Shown piece by piece: positions 34,524-48,282 of a stretch of DNA of 64,000 nucleotides. The position numbers and the translations under genes were made by a program. How positions within the stretch are numbered: the stretch's first letter is position 1; the number at the start of each line of letters is the position of its first letter. The DNA is from Parus major (Eukaryota > Chordata > Aves > Passeriformes > Paridae). Where the stretch lies: NCBI RefSeq assembly GCF_001522545.3, contig NC_031777.1, positions 2,472,360 through 2,536,359 on the forward strand. The letters are read 5' to 3'. The notes under the pieces were generated by a model. It made no database searches. It worked only from the letters and a program-made list of their open reading frames with translations, and was not told the origin of the DNA.

Positions 34524-37022
34524 CCCTCAACACCTACTATCTGAGAAAAGAAACTTTGATGCAGACTCTTTTATTGCCTCAGTTGCATGGTGGAGTTTGT
34601 CTGAAGCTTTGCAACAAGCTTGCAAAAATGTAAATAATAGAAATCAAACCACTTTAGTTTGTTTCCCAGCTCTGTTGATGGGACAAGTATCTTCTTGTTA
34701 CAGGATCACTAAAGAAGCCCAGAATAAGAAAGAAAAAACCCTTATTTTGTATCCTAAAAGCTAAAACTCGAGTCTTCATCAGCTCTAACAGATTGCTGGG
34801 AGGAATTTCTCAGCAGGTATTACTCTGCCAAACACAGCCTACCGTGTGCCCTTTAGGATTCTGCTGATCCAAAGGCAGGAAAAGGCTGCTGATTTATCTG
34901 GAGCCACAACCTCAGCTTGCACCAGGAGATAGACAAGAATCCAGGTGCAGAGTTTTGAAGGGTCACCTAAGCAGGTTCACTTGTTTTATTCTTTACCAGA
35001 ACAGTTTATCATAAATTATTAAAGGCCTCCAAGCTGTTGCTGTGTTGTTTGAAGAGGAGAGGTTTTGTTTTAAATAGAATAAACCCCTAGTTTGCCATCA
35101 GCAGTAGTTAGCAAAAAAAGCAGTGATGCCATTGATTTCAAACTGAGTGTCTAAAATTATGCCTAAATAGTACTTACATTCCTTTTGTGGAATGAAATAC
35201 TTGGGGGTTTAGGATGCAGATCTGTAAAGGATGAACAAAGTGAAGTTACCATACACTGCCCTAATGTGGATTAGCAATAGGAGGAACGTGGCTGGTGCCA
35301 GGGCCACTTTTTTTTTTCCTTATCACTAATTATCTCAAACGTTTCTAATTGAGAACAAGATAGAAAAATGGTCAGTCTGGCTCACAGCACATTGCACTGA
35401 TTCCAAATAAATTCAAGAGCATCCACAGAAACAGGTTATACCGATCTAATTAAATCAATTTAGAAAGAGATTCGGTTAAATCAGTGCAATTTGTGTGTTC
35501 ATAGATCAGCCCTCAAATCAGGAGAAGGTCTCTTGAGCTAATGAGGCGTAGCAGTTATTTACTTTGGGGTACTGGGCACCGGTCATCAATTAGGAGTCAT
35601 TAATAAACCCTTGCAATAAAGAGCTGGAGTACCCCCAGTGAGTAATGGGGAGCAGTTGCAGGATGTATTAGCATAGTGCTCTGCCTCTGGGTTTCTGTGC
35701 AAATCACTTATCTCCCCTTGGGCACTGCATAAAACTCCTGCATGCTGGTGACTGATGATGGGACTCCGAGGTTCTCTTGGAAGGAAAAATTTAGAAGTTA
35801 TCAGTGATTTCAAGCTGGGTATAGTGGTGGTTTGTTTGTTTTTTTACTGCTACATAAAGCTTTTATGTCCCTTTTCTGGTCTTATTACCAGAACAAAGCA
35901 GTACTAGTGGAGCTCTTTTGTGATCAAAGCACTATCGTTGGAGTTTCACAAAGCTGGGACACGACCAGTGATCTGAAGTTGACTGATGTGTTAGCAGTAT
36001 AAATCTCATCTAAGACACAATCTGAGAGGTACGCCAAAAACGCCATAGCCTTGGAAATCCAGCTTTATCTTTCAGTATTTTTTTTAAAGCCAAGGCAAAG
36101 AGTAGGCAGTTTATAAGTGTTTTCAGGAAACAAATACATTGATTTGGCAGCTGGAGAATGAGAAATAACGCTGCCAAATGTCCGTGTCCCTTTCCACTTC
36201 CACTGGAGGAGCCCTCCTGCGCTCTGCCACGATCTGCTTCCTCAGGGCCTTGGCATGCCAGGATGGGAATGACATCTGCCAGTCAGCACAGAGGCCTCCC
36301 TGAGCTGTGTTTTACACTTCTCCCATCCACAGGGATGCTGAAGAAGCCCTTTCCTGGTCGAAACTACCACCCTTCCCCAGACATTTGGGAGCAACCCCAA
36401 TCGTGAGTGGGGAAACGTTTAGGATGTGGGTGCGGAGCGGGCACCCCTGGTGTGCAGGACCTGCCTGATGCCGTGCAATCCATCAGAATTGTATTAATCC
36501 CACTAACGAAGCCGCCATCTGGTCCTGCTGCCGGGCCGGCTCGTGAGAGCCCCCATGATGGATGGCCCTGGGAATTGATTAGTTGTTGTGTGAGACAAAT
36601 GAACTGTTTTGGCAGAAAATACCAGAGGTCGCTGCATGTGGTCAGGCACAAAGGCTGCTGAATTTTAAAGAGCTGCTTGCAGCATCCATTGCAAGGATGC
36701 TGTTTCAGATCAGGGATGGCTTTTGGGATGAGCCCAGTGTTCCAGAGCAGGGCTGGGGTTTTGTTGTCTCCCTCCAGCCCTACTTTTGGGAACAGCAGCA
36801 CTGGAAATGAGTGGAAAGCTGCAGAGACGTGTGATGTCTGTATTGGGAATTACAGGCTGGTGTTGTGTGTGGGGGTGGCTGCACCACACGTGTCACTCTC
36901 AAATGCTGGGCTGTGGAAGAGCTTTCCTGGTTCTGTGGAGCCCAGGCAGCCCACAGAGTGCTCAGACAAAACACCTGGAGCTGGTCCTGGCAGCTGGGAT
37001 TTTGGGGTTTTTCAGGTCAGTG

Positions 37023-37052
37023 TTCAGCAGACCAATGTTCAGCAGACCAATC
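37023..37052 (+). repeat. Short tandem duplication, 15-bp unit
   Basis: The unit tgttcagcagaccaa appears twice in direct succession. A local duplication with no function inferred. Confidence 0.8.
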
Positions 37053-40000
37053 TTTTGACTTCAAGATGATTGCCAAGTTTATTGCTTCCCCCCTTTTTAC
37101 TATCCCTGGAGCAGTGACCTTTGGGGCTTTGCTTTGTTGTGCAAAGGGTTCAGGCCTGCCTTCCCTTTGGAGAGCACATCCTTCCGTGGTGGCTCCCACT
37201 CGGCGCTTTCCCGGCCGCCTCCTCTGCGGTGGGGAATTGGATGACACGCGTCCCGCCACGTCCCGGCGGCTCTCGGAGGGATGGCACGCCAGTGTGCCGG
37301 CAAGTGGGCAACACTTCCCTCGGGACGGCCTGCCGGCTCAAAATAAACTTGAGTTATGGATTTATTCAGCTTGTAAAACCTCAGCTGGCATAAATAATTG
37401 AGAAAGCAAAGGTTTGTCTGTGGAGCGTACCTCAGGGACCTGCTCCTGCCTCCCTCCCTCCCACCACCCTTTCTTATGAAAATGATCCCAGTTGCACTGA
37501 TAGATAATAACAACACCAAGCAATTAAAAGCTATGGGTGGCTGGAGAGAGGAGAAAAGGTTCAGTTAATGAGCTTTTCCTCTTCCTGTGCCCAGGAGAGC
37601 CTCCGAAGTGACGAGGCGATTAAAGCGAAGAGATAATTATAGATTATGTGAAAATGGGTCCCTTGGGGGGGCCGAGGGCCCTGACATAAACAGTGAGTGT
37701 TTCGAGCCCTCTCGGCTCCCCGCACACGTCCCGTTCCGCGCCGCTCGCTCGCCAGCGCCATGCCAAGCACACGGGCGAAGCCACCTGTTAGCGGCACCCG
37801 GGGCCACTCCACAGCAAATCCATTGGGATGTGCCTTGGACCAGCCCCAGGAAAAGGGAAAAGGATGCCCAAAAAACCTGGTCTCAGCCCTCTGCCCTGAG
37901 CTTTGCGCTGGAGGTAACCTGCGGAGGGGGAGGAAGGGGACAGGGCAAACCTGGAGAGGGTATTGTCTGCACAAGGGTAAAATAATGTGAGTTTCAGATC
38001 TCTTCTTTGACTTTTTCAGTGGCAGCCTTGGTGCTGTTTAGAAAGCAAGGAGTTTTACAGCACTCCAGATAAGAAGGAAATGATCAACTGGCAGCAGATC
38101 TTTTCCATGAGCTGTTTTAAACCTGTTGGCTCAACACGTGTGTTTTGGACAGCCTATGGAGAAGGCTTGCAAAGCCTTCTAAGCCCGGGGAAAGATGACT
38201 TGGTTTAAGTTCTTCTAAATCCTTTTATTCAAGGATGGAAAAAGCTGTCCATGTGTTACTTGCAGGCAACAGGTATGCTTCAACTCATCTTTAAATCAGA
38301 ATTACTGTCTCTTACTGGGGATGTGGGAGAGCACAAAGAAATTGCTTTGGGGGCCATCAGCAAGAGAGAAGAGAAATCCTCTGGCCATCCTCAGGAAATA
38401 GATATAAAAACTCTACCTGCCTTTACTGACAGTCAGGTGCTTTTGTTGACTTGAAGACTCAACATTGTCTTTTTATCTTTTGACTTTTTATCTCAACAAT
38501 CTGACATGGAGAGAAAATTGCATCCAAGTCTTCCTTTTAGCTGTAGGTTTTGCATTATTGTGCATATCTCCATTAGGTTGAGTTTCATGGATGTCCTGAA
38601 TGCTGTATTTATTATGTAAATTGAGATTTTTCTGAAAATACTGGTAGAAATTCTATGGGTTCTCTCCCCCATAGCATTATCTATGTCTTTGCACTGTCAC
38701 TTCTGTTTTTCTCACATGTTTCTGTCTGGTTTTTGCCTGTTTCTACCACTTTCTGGCCTTGCTGCTAACTCTTACCCGTTTTTATGAGGAGTGCAAATTC
38801 CTGCTCGGAACAGGTCTGATAAAATCATTACATCCTTTTTCTTTTCCTGTACCTACTATGGCGGAGGCATTATTCTGTACACATACACACATGTGAAGCA
38901 AAGGAAGGGGAAAAAACAAGTTGCCAAGTTTTCAAGCTGCTTCTTATTTGTACTATGTGGTTTTCAATGCAGAGACAAGTAACAGTAATTTGTCGTTATT
39001 CCATTCACACCACTCAAGAAGGATGTCTCCCCTAGTATTGGTCCCTCAAAAAATCTGAGTTTTAACTCCTCTGAGCTCTTTCCTCAATTTCCCTTCCTGG
39101 TTTTAGCTGAATCAGATTATTTTAAGTGTGTGGAGTGCAGCTTCATCTGACTACTTTATTTGTAGGTAAAATGTTCTCATTGTGACCGGAAAGGGCTTGT
39201 TTCTCTTTGTTAATATTTATAGAAAAATTTGATATAATATATGCTTAACTTTTTTAAGGAGGGCATCAGGAGCAAAGGGATGGTTTAAAGATAGAGAAAT
39301 AAATGCAGAGTAGAAGAACGAAATTTCCCGAAACCTTATCTTCGGGTGGGGAAATTGGTATTCTGGATTAATTCCATTGTGGAGACTTCTGAAAGAAAAG
39401 TGGTTTTTTGGAATGGGGATATATAGAGCATTTGCAGAGTTGGTTATTCCAGAAAACTAAATCATATCCAAATAGCTGTGTCAGGTCATTTTCCCCTTAC
39501 AGACAATAATATCCTTGGGAAAAGACTTTAAAAGTCCTGTCTGGAGGCTGTGGTGGGGAAATGGGCTGGTTGTGGTAGGTGAGGGTTGCTGTGCCCTCTC
39601 TGCTGGCACAGACCCTGCAGATGCTCCCTGTGGAGCACAGTCAGGTGCTTTGTGGCTGCCACATCCCTGCTGGTACCTCTGGTGCTGCCCTGTGGGGTCT
39701 GTCAGGGCTCTGCAGCATGTGGAATGAGCAGGTGGCATCACTGCCAGGGAGGGAAGGGCACAGCCCAAGCTCATGGTTGTGACATGGAAAACCACCCAGG
39801 AGTAACTGGGGATGGCTGTGGGCCCCTCTAGAGAGAAGGGGCTGGGGTTATGGAAGAAAGAGGGATCTGTAATAAATGAGGGAGTGCAGTGGGGAACCAA
39901 GTTCCTGTACAGCATTGTCTGAAAAGCAGCTTCTCCCAAAAGGCTGCTGTCAGCAGCCAGGGTTGTGTTGGAGAGGTTGGACTAACAAGGTAGGACTGGA

Positions 40001-41892
40001 GGGACTTCCTAGCATATCACATCAGCCTTTGTTAGCAGGGGCAGACATGTCTTGTGACCTCCATCATGAGTCTGTCAAGCTCCATCTCAAGCAGTATAAG
40101 CTTTTGCCTTTTCTAATCCCGCTGTGAGGTTCTTTTTTTCCTGGAATTCAAGGTAATTGCATTTAAAGCATGCAGTGATCTGTTTCCCAGGAGCTTGTGT
40201 GGAATGAGCGGGCAAGACCTCCAACGAATGAGTTCATGACAAACTGGTCAAGAAACTGGGAGCCTCCTGTGAAGTCCTTAGGCCTAAACACAGAGTGTAA
40301 AATCCCATGTGGCTCCCAAAAGAGCAGCAGCTGCAGCTCAGGTGTCTCTGCAGGGACTGTCTGTGTATAAAGAGGAGGGGTGGTGTGATGGAGAGCAGTG
40401 CTACTGAGGGAGGGCAGAGGAAGTGGCTTCTTTGGAGAAAGCAGTGATCTGCCACTGGAGCAAAGAATCAATGCTTTTTCCCACCTTTTTCTGGCACCGT
40501 GGCAGGACACAGATGCTTGAAGTCTGAAGAATCAGAGTGTAACTCAGTAGATGCATGACAATAAAAGACAAAGTCAAAGTTGGATCATGGCTCTGCCTTG
40601 CCCTGATGGGAGTAGAGGACATGGCCTTGCTGGCATTTCGTTTTTAGGGGACTAGAGTGTCACTTTGTTTGTACCCATTGCTCAGAAACACAGATGTTAT
40701 CTAGATTTTACTTTTCCTTGCTGGAGTTCTTCAGCCTGCGAGTTGAAGAGCAATGCAGATGAATAGAAGTGCTGTTGCATTTTAGCACCAGGGGATTGGT
40801 TCTCAGATTTCCCCTGTTGCATTTCTCCTGCCCACAGCAGACTGACCTCCTTACTGGGTCTGACCAGCTCCAGCAAGCTTCCTTTTTTCTGAGTGACTAA
40901 AGCTGTCAGCCCGAGTTCTGCTGAACATCCAGAAGGTCTTTAGTTAAGGTGATTGAAAACTGGGGATGTCATGTGAGGCAACGACTCTGTGTTTAACTCT
41001 CGTGAAGCTGCCAAGTTCCTTAGCAGTGCTGATGGGCTCATTTGAACCATGGTTTTTATCTGGAAACTAGAAAGAGAGAGGATTATATGGGCTTTTGGCT
41101 TACTTCTGGAAAACCAGTGGCCTCTTTATTCCCTGCTAACAGTGCACTGGTATCACTGTACTTATGCCTAAAGGTATTATTCTTATAAGAATCTGTGAAG
41201 GGTCTTAACTTTGTTAGAGGTTCTGTTTGTTTGGTAGGTAAGGATGGAAATTTTACTGTGTCTGAAGCCAGAGTATTGCTTTTAGCTATACAAGGAGCTG
41301 TAAGTGTGACTCAAGCACCTGTAGCACCATCATTTGATTTTTCTGCCTGCAAGCAGTTCTAAGTGAGCACTTACTGTGTTGTATCCAGGATCCAACATGT
41401 GTTTAGCCAGGGACAGATTGTTGCAGGTGTCCTGTTTGTCCTGCTGTTTTCTCCAAGCCACATTAGTGGCCTCTGTCCAGGATGGATGGTGTTGGATGGG
41501 GATTTGGTGTGACCCAGAGTGGCTCTTACAACAAGAGTAGCTTTAGCCTTTTCTCATTCGTGGGATTGCAGTGATGTATACCAGAACTCAAACATGGATT
41601 TTTCTGGCTAACTTCATACATTTTTGTGCCATTTCACAGGAATAAACTGACATTTGTCCGGATATAATACTGTTAAAAACAACCTTTATTTTTCTAGGAA
41701 GCAGAATCTTCTGCTTCTTAACTTGGTGGGGGTGGGGAAAAGCACATTATTCTGCATGTGCAGTACTAGATGCCTGTTTCAATCCAATGACAGCACTGAA
41801 ATGTCTGTAACAAAGTTAGAGCATATAATGTGCATGTGGCCTTTGTGTTGTGCAGTAACGTGGTGCTTCTTTTGCTTTTGTTTCCTGAATAG

Positions 41893-41998
41893 GGAAGAGG
41901 ACAAGAACATTTTTGATTACTGCAGAGAAAACAACATTGACTATGTAACCAAAGCCATTCAATCAAAAAAAGTGGATGTGAATGTCACAGATGAAGAG
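41893..41998 (+). CDS. ACBD6: ACBD6 exon 5: helical linker leading into the first ankyrin repeat
   Basis: The acceptor lies after a T-rich tract ending tcctgaatag, and the donor is gaagag|gtatgg. The first base completes Arg149. The exon encodes residues 150-184 (EEDKNIFDYCRENNIDYV, then TKAIQSKKVDVNVTDEE). This matches the mammalian segment in which a partial ankyrin-like helix pair (FDYCRENN...) precedes the first canonical repeat. Reading through the donor would give a short unspliced tail ending at 42049, which is not the likely product. The exon ends in phase 0. Confidence 0.95.
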
Positions 41999-44900
41999 GT
42001 ATGGAGAAAAGATAAGGACCATCAATCTTTCATCTGTTTTGTGTATTAATTCACTGCTACTCCTTTTTAGAATTCCATGGTTAGGATTTTTGTAACAAGG
42101 TGCTGCAACAGTTGAACAAACATTTGGTCATTGAGACAGGGTAATCTGTTTGGAAACAGCTTTCCACTGGATTTCTGGTCGTGTGGATGTAGCATGTGAG
42201 ATCAGAAGCTTAGTTTCTACATTATTTTCAGCAATACCAGCAACCACTTGCAGAGTAAGGTCTCCTGAGTACCTTCCTTGCCCTACTTTGTACATTAAGT
42301 GTGGTCAAATTGATGTAGAAAGTGAGGGAAACAGCTTTTTTGACCATGAAGTCTGTTCAGGTTGAAAGAGGATTTCTGACATGCCACAAGCTTTTCATCA
42401 TCCTCAGATGGATGGGAAATGAGTGACACTGGCTTCCCAAAAGCAGTGACATTGTCCAGTCTTTCTCTGCTCATCAAACTCAAAACACCATTTCCCCACA
42501 AGGAGGTAATACAGGCATTGCCAGAAACCCCAAGAAAAACCAGTGTAAAACTGAATTGGCTTCATCCTTTTTTTGGCAAGTGTAAACACATGGTGGGTGC
42601 AGTTTCCTGTTGATCCTTCAGGAGTTGTGGGTGTACCAGGTTTGTCACCTTGTTTCCCTGCTTGCACACTGCCACCTAGCCCTGCCCCTGGTCCAGCCTG
42701 AGCACAGCTCCTTCCAGCACGTTGTGTTTTGGTGAACAGATGAAGTGCTTAGACATTCATAGACTGAGACGCCACAAATTCAGTTGGGTTCTCCTGTAGC
42801 TCTAAGCAGATTTCTGCCCTCTGAGCCATGACATCCCCGGCTGGGGCTCTGAATGCTGATGGCAGGGCCTTTTATTATTAATCAGGAATTCATGTGAATT
42901 AATTTTCAGAGGAGAGAAGGGAGGGGTGTTCACAATCAGGGCTGGAATTTCACATCATAAATCCAATGAACTGAAACTGTCATGTGTCACACAGCCGCTG
43001 CACCAGTGCTGTTTCTGGGCTCCATCCTCCTTCTGCAGATCACAGGTTACAGAAGGAGATGTCCAGGGCAGCTCCACAAAAAATACAGCTGGAGTCTGTT
43101 AAGTAATAAAAGCTCATTTTTAGGATCACATGCTTGCAATTAAGTGCATGTTAGCATTGCTTTGTTTCCCCTGGCAAGGTGCACTTTGTATTTTCCTTTC
43201 CATTCAAGTAACAAATGTGCTTGTTTTCAGCCAAAGAAATACTGTTTAAAAAAAAATCAAAATATTTTGTGGAAGCTTAGGTGTCCAAACTGTATAAAAA
43301 ACTACCAGATTGTATCCTCTTTGGGAATTATCCATGATTCCCTGATGTAGAAGAAGTCTTATTTGTAACTGATGGATATTAGCAGATGGATGTTACAGAG
43401 TATGGGATTGCTTCAGCACAGGCAGGAGCCAAAAACATCTGCCTACCTGTGAAGGACTTGTGAGAGGATTCCCACTGGGACAAAATTTTCCTATAGATGA
43501 AATTCTCACAGCTTCAACAATTTTGGTTTACCTCAACAAATGCAAAAAAAATAGCATACCAAAAGGAAGAATCTGAAAGAAATAATTGTTTCATTTTATG
43601 TTATGGAACTGAATGCATCACCAGTGTTGTTTGGTACTCAAACATGTTCTTCCCAGTGTGGGAGGTGACTTGTTTTCCTATATCATGCAGGTTGACTGAA
43701 GTTTTAGAACCCATTTTAGACTGGAGATAACCCAGACTGAGCCTTTTGTGAAGTGTATGCAAGCATAATCTTGTCATTTTTATTAACTGTTTTAGTGTTA
43801 CTGTGTAAATACATCCTGCCAAATCCAAAAGCTGCCTCACCTGGCTTCTGGACATAATTCACACTATCAATCCTTTGATTTAAATGCCTATAAATTTAAA
43901 ATGTCAGCAGGGTACATACAAAGAGTTAACTTCTTATGAAACAAAATCTACTGAAGCACCAAATAGGCTCGTGCTAAGCTGCAAAGACGCTCAGCTCAGC
44001 CTTTCCTTGGACAATAAAGACTTGGCTGGAGTTGTAGAGTGTTTAGATTTTATTTTTATGTGATATGGTAGTACTCCATCTAATTGTATCCCCCCCACAC
44101 ACATTTTGTGCAAACCTGGAAGAAGTCAGTGAAAGGAGAAAGGAAATCAAGAATAAAAATGTAAAGTGGGGATGAGCCAACTTAGTCAAAGCAAAAGGAT
44201 TTCAGAAAGGGCAGCAGAAGATTCTGGGGTTTAGATATTTGCACTGGGAAACTTCCAAAGCATAAGTGGCCTTCTCCCCACAAGAAGTAAAGCTGTTCAT
44301 GTACAACATTCAAGCCAGCATACCTGCTAACAGTTTGGATATGATAAACTTCAATTTAGAATTAAACAAAGAACCTAATGACAGTAATCATGTACAAGCT
44401 TCCATTTACTGTATCTAAATTGCCCAGAGTTCAGCAGAATCGCATTCACTTATAAGAAGTAGCACAGACTAAAGCAACCTGTTTTCCTTGTGTATGTCAG
44501 CAGGACTAATGGAATAAGAAATGGACTGTGGCTGTGAAGTCACCCCAGGCACATCCTGGGAGTGTGGCTCACTTGCTGCCTGTTTGAAAATAGTATTTCT
44601 TCAACTTGGAATAAACCAGGAGCTGCTCGAAGGCAGAGATGAGTTGCTTTTGTGATTTGTGCCAAGGGCTGTGGAGGTTGTAGCTAGATAATATTTTTTT
44701 AATTGTTGGATAAATCCCAGTAAACAAACATGTTACCTGTGTGCAGTGTTTAAGCCCTTGCCAAAACTTTAATGAAAGGCATCTGACAGGATGCTCATTT
44801 AGACCCCGATCCTTGTGCTTTTGAGACAGCAAGAGCCAAACCGGTGCCAGCTTGCCAAGAAAAGGACAGAGGGGAAAATGGATTTGAAGAAGGGTCACTT

Positions 44901-47900
44901 ACTTCTGGATTTATAGGCCTTCTCCCATTAGGAAAGCTTCACCAAACGTTTCAGAGCTCTGAAAGTGATTGACTTCCAAGTCAAATTTACCTGTGTAATT
45001 GTAACAACAACCCTTCCATTCACTGTTTCTGCTGTCACAGGGGGATGCAGCCATTCTGTAGATATCTGTCTTTTCTTAATTACTGCTCACAGAACACTTG
45101 CCACAAGTTAGAGTGGCTCATTGCTATCCAGCCATTACAGCTGCAAACATCGTGCCTGGAAGTGCAGCTTTATACTGTATCACATCCATTCGGTTTGGCT
45201 TTGTTCTCCCCTTTCTCTGCTCGAGCTAATTGATGTGAAAATCATTCCCATCCATTTGTCTGCCAGCTCAGTCTATGGGAGACAAATCCCTGTCCTGTGC
45301 TTTGTTTGTGAACACCCTGTGACTTGGAGCTGAGCAAAATTGATGTGCTGTTGGCTTGAGAAGCTGCTGCAGGAGCTGGCCAAGCTGGCAGCGGTTAGCC
45401 AAGCAAAGCACAGAAGATTTAAGAGGCAGGGTTAGTGCACTGGGGCTATTTTTATGCTTTTTTTTTTTTATTATTAAATACTTCAAAGGTGGGGGGGAAA
45501 TGCATCCTCTCAAGTAACTTCTGCAGCAACTGTTGTGTTTGAATTGCAGGGAGGGAATACTTTGATGTTTGACTGCATCTAGCCAAACCTCACTGGTGCA
45601 GCGCTTTCCTACGTGAAATTATTCATGTTGCTTTGAGTCTCTCTCACTGCTTAATGAAATAGTCACGTGGGAATTGTTTTGGGAAAGCTCAATCTGTGGC
45701 CCTTAAGATTTCTGCCACGTTATTTAAACACACAAACACATGCTATATGCTGATATAAAGCAGCAGCTGTGCAGACTAAAGAGTTTTTCAGCATGCAGAG
45801 GTGATATCCTCTCTATAAAGACTGTGACTGTACGTTCAGTTTAAGCTTGTCTTATCACTAAGGTTTATTTTAAGAAAGACATGGGAAACAAGTGGATTTT
45901 GTAGCTGTATAGCTGCCTAAGTATGTTAGCTAGAACTGTTGACCATTGTTAACTTGCCTGATGTTCTACAAGTAGTTTTAAATATTTCCAATGAGCCATA
46001 AAGGTTGAAAAAGACCTCTAAGATCATCAAGTCTAACCATTTTAAATACAAAATTTGTAGCAATGCTTTTTGTTATGCAATAGGTAGGTTGAGATTCTTC
46101 TGGAGGTATTTTTTCTTCCCCATCTCCTGGTGTGCTCTTGCACAGAAGGTCTCCAAAGCCCCTTACACCCCATGTCAAGGGTGTAGCATGCTGCAGATAT
46201 TTCTTGGGTGGAACATGTCAGCTGTTTAATAGTGCACAATTACAATGCAGAGCCATTTAAGGCACTAATTAGAAAATATTGTATCCATTTAGAGTTGCAG
46301 AGAGAATATATAGGTAAGCAGAGTGTAATTACCCAAAGTGGAATTGGCCCAAGACTTGAAATCCATACTCCTGCAAATAGCACAAGGAGATTTTTAATGA
46401 CTTTAGATGATCAAGCTTCAGGGTTTTGTCTTGTTCAAAAGGCACCATGTGTAGCAGAACCAGCCTGACAGTGTCATGGGCTGGACCAGTTGCACAGTGC
46501 TCTGGTACTCCTGAGTATTCCTGGTACTCCTAACTCACAATTAACTGTTGATTTTCCTTTATTGGTCTCAGGCACCAATAAAATAAGATTCTCCTTGTCC
46601 AGAGGCAAATGCAAACCAACATATTTTAGCCACTAAACTGTAGCAATCTGTAGTTTTGATACAAAGGATAGAAGTGACTTTATTTTATCATGTAATTGTG
46701 CAATAAATATATTGAATAATTGCAGTATTATTCCTCTACACATATATCAAGACCCTGTAATCATCTGTTGAAGTATTCATTGCTATTGTGTATATTGCAG
46801 ATGTGCTCCTTCCTTTTGAGATAAACATCTGTGGCTTGAAAAAAGTTGGTATGTGTCCAACTGAAATACTAAGTAATTACCAATCCAGAGGTAAATTAAT
46901 GATGCTAAACATGAATTAAAGATCTCTCCATATTTACCAGTTGTTTTAAGTTGTACTCTTTCCCCCTTGTAGACTTTGCTAGGGGTGCTGAGTGCAAGAA
47001 TATGAATCATTAAATGGCCTGTGCATGTCATCAGTGCTTCCATAGAAAGTCACTGTCAGAAAATTCATTCTAATGCAAGGTTAATTAGTGTAACATTAAA
47101 ATTGCATGTTAAAAAATTAATTAGTCTCTGGGTCAAAAAGTGTGAATTTCCTGACTTAAAATCATGCTCTACCTCTGCTGCCCTGCCCAGGAATATCCAG
47201 CAGAAGCAGTGTGAGCTTTGGTCACAGGTGTCTTCTGCCCCTTCTGCTTCCTGGCACCATGGCCAGGAAATTTGGCTCACAGTTCCCATTAGCAGATAAA
47301 TGAGTTACTCACCTTGTTCCCCACTGCTTTGTCAAGAGATTTATAACCAGGCATGGGCTAATTTAAATGATTTCTTCTCTGAGGGTCTGTGACTGTTTTG
47401 TGTGGCATATTGAAAAACACAGGTTAGTCTGATGGTGTCACAGCTTGAGGGAGATGATTCCTGCTCATCTGCAGGGTGATTTCCAAGAAATCCCCTACAA
47501 GTGTGTTGTGTGCTGTCCTAAACCAGGAGAGAATAATAGAACATTAAGGCTAATTTACTAAGTGTACATAGAAGGCTTTCTTCTTTGTTTGCTATCTCAA
47601 ATCACTTTGAGTTACCTTTCTCATGGATCCTAAGCTACTTCTCATGCCCTTGGGCGTGCAGGAAGATCTGAACTTCCATTACATCCCACCCCATGGTGGC
47701 AGACACCTGTAGAAAGGGGATGGGAAGAAAACTGTGGAGGTTTGGGAGTTATGGATGCAGCAGCCTGCCCAAGAGAGGACAGGGAGGGGTGCCTGCCCAG
47801 ACACCCAGTTTTAGTCTTTTCTTCCAGCAGAGACAGGTTGAGTGTTTCAAACTTGCCAGAGGAACAAGCTTTTGGGGTTTTGGCATCCAGGTGACTTAGG

Positions 47901-48282
47901 CAGCACTGAATACCCTACCCTTGCTGTGTAAGTCATTGCTCCCAGAAAAGTCAGAGGTGCCAAAATCCTAAATCTGTATAGGAAAACAAATAATGTGTTG
48001 GCTCCTGTGTTTCATACATTGCTGCTTTTCCCCTCTAAATTTTTTGCTGGCTTGTGGGTGTGGTGCTAAATTAATAAAAAATTGAACTATGTGTTGATTT
48101 TGACATTTCTAGCATTATTGTGTAAGTCCAAATCACCAGTAAGTGGCATACTAATATTATTTTGGTTTTTTTTTAAAGTCTGTTAATTTTGGTATAGATG
48201 CTTATTACTTAATAGCAAGACTGATTTTCCATGGGCTTTTTTTTTTTGGCTTGGCTTTGTTGATTTTTTCTGGCTGTTTCAG
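41999..48282 (+). other. ACBD6: ACBD6 intron 5
   Basis: 6.3 kb of mostly unique AT-rich sequence. It contains a small minus-strand CR1 end (45.99 kb) and a TAAT-containing candidate block at 45.02-45.27 kb. No other exon was recognised. Confidence 0.85.
45993..46043 (-). mobile_element. CR1 LINE short 3' end, minus strand
   Basis: Reads cataaaggttgaaaaagacc and then tctaagatcatcaagtctaa, the reverse complement of the CR1 3' terminus. Only about 50 bp are recognisable. Confidence 0.65.

Larger units (their letters stand above)
32328..41892 (+). other. ACBD6: ACBD6 intron 4
   Basis: 9.6 kb with a (TG)n tract (34493) and a CpG-enriched, partly TAAT-rich segment at 36.2-38.0 kb that stands out from the AT-rich remainder. 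No CR1 or LTR was recognised. A 193-codon open frame on the minus strand (33643-34224) has no recognisable homology or splice context. Confidence 0.85.
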
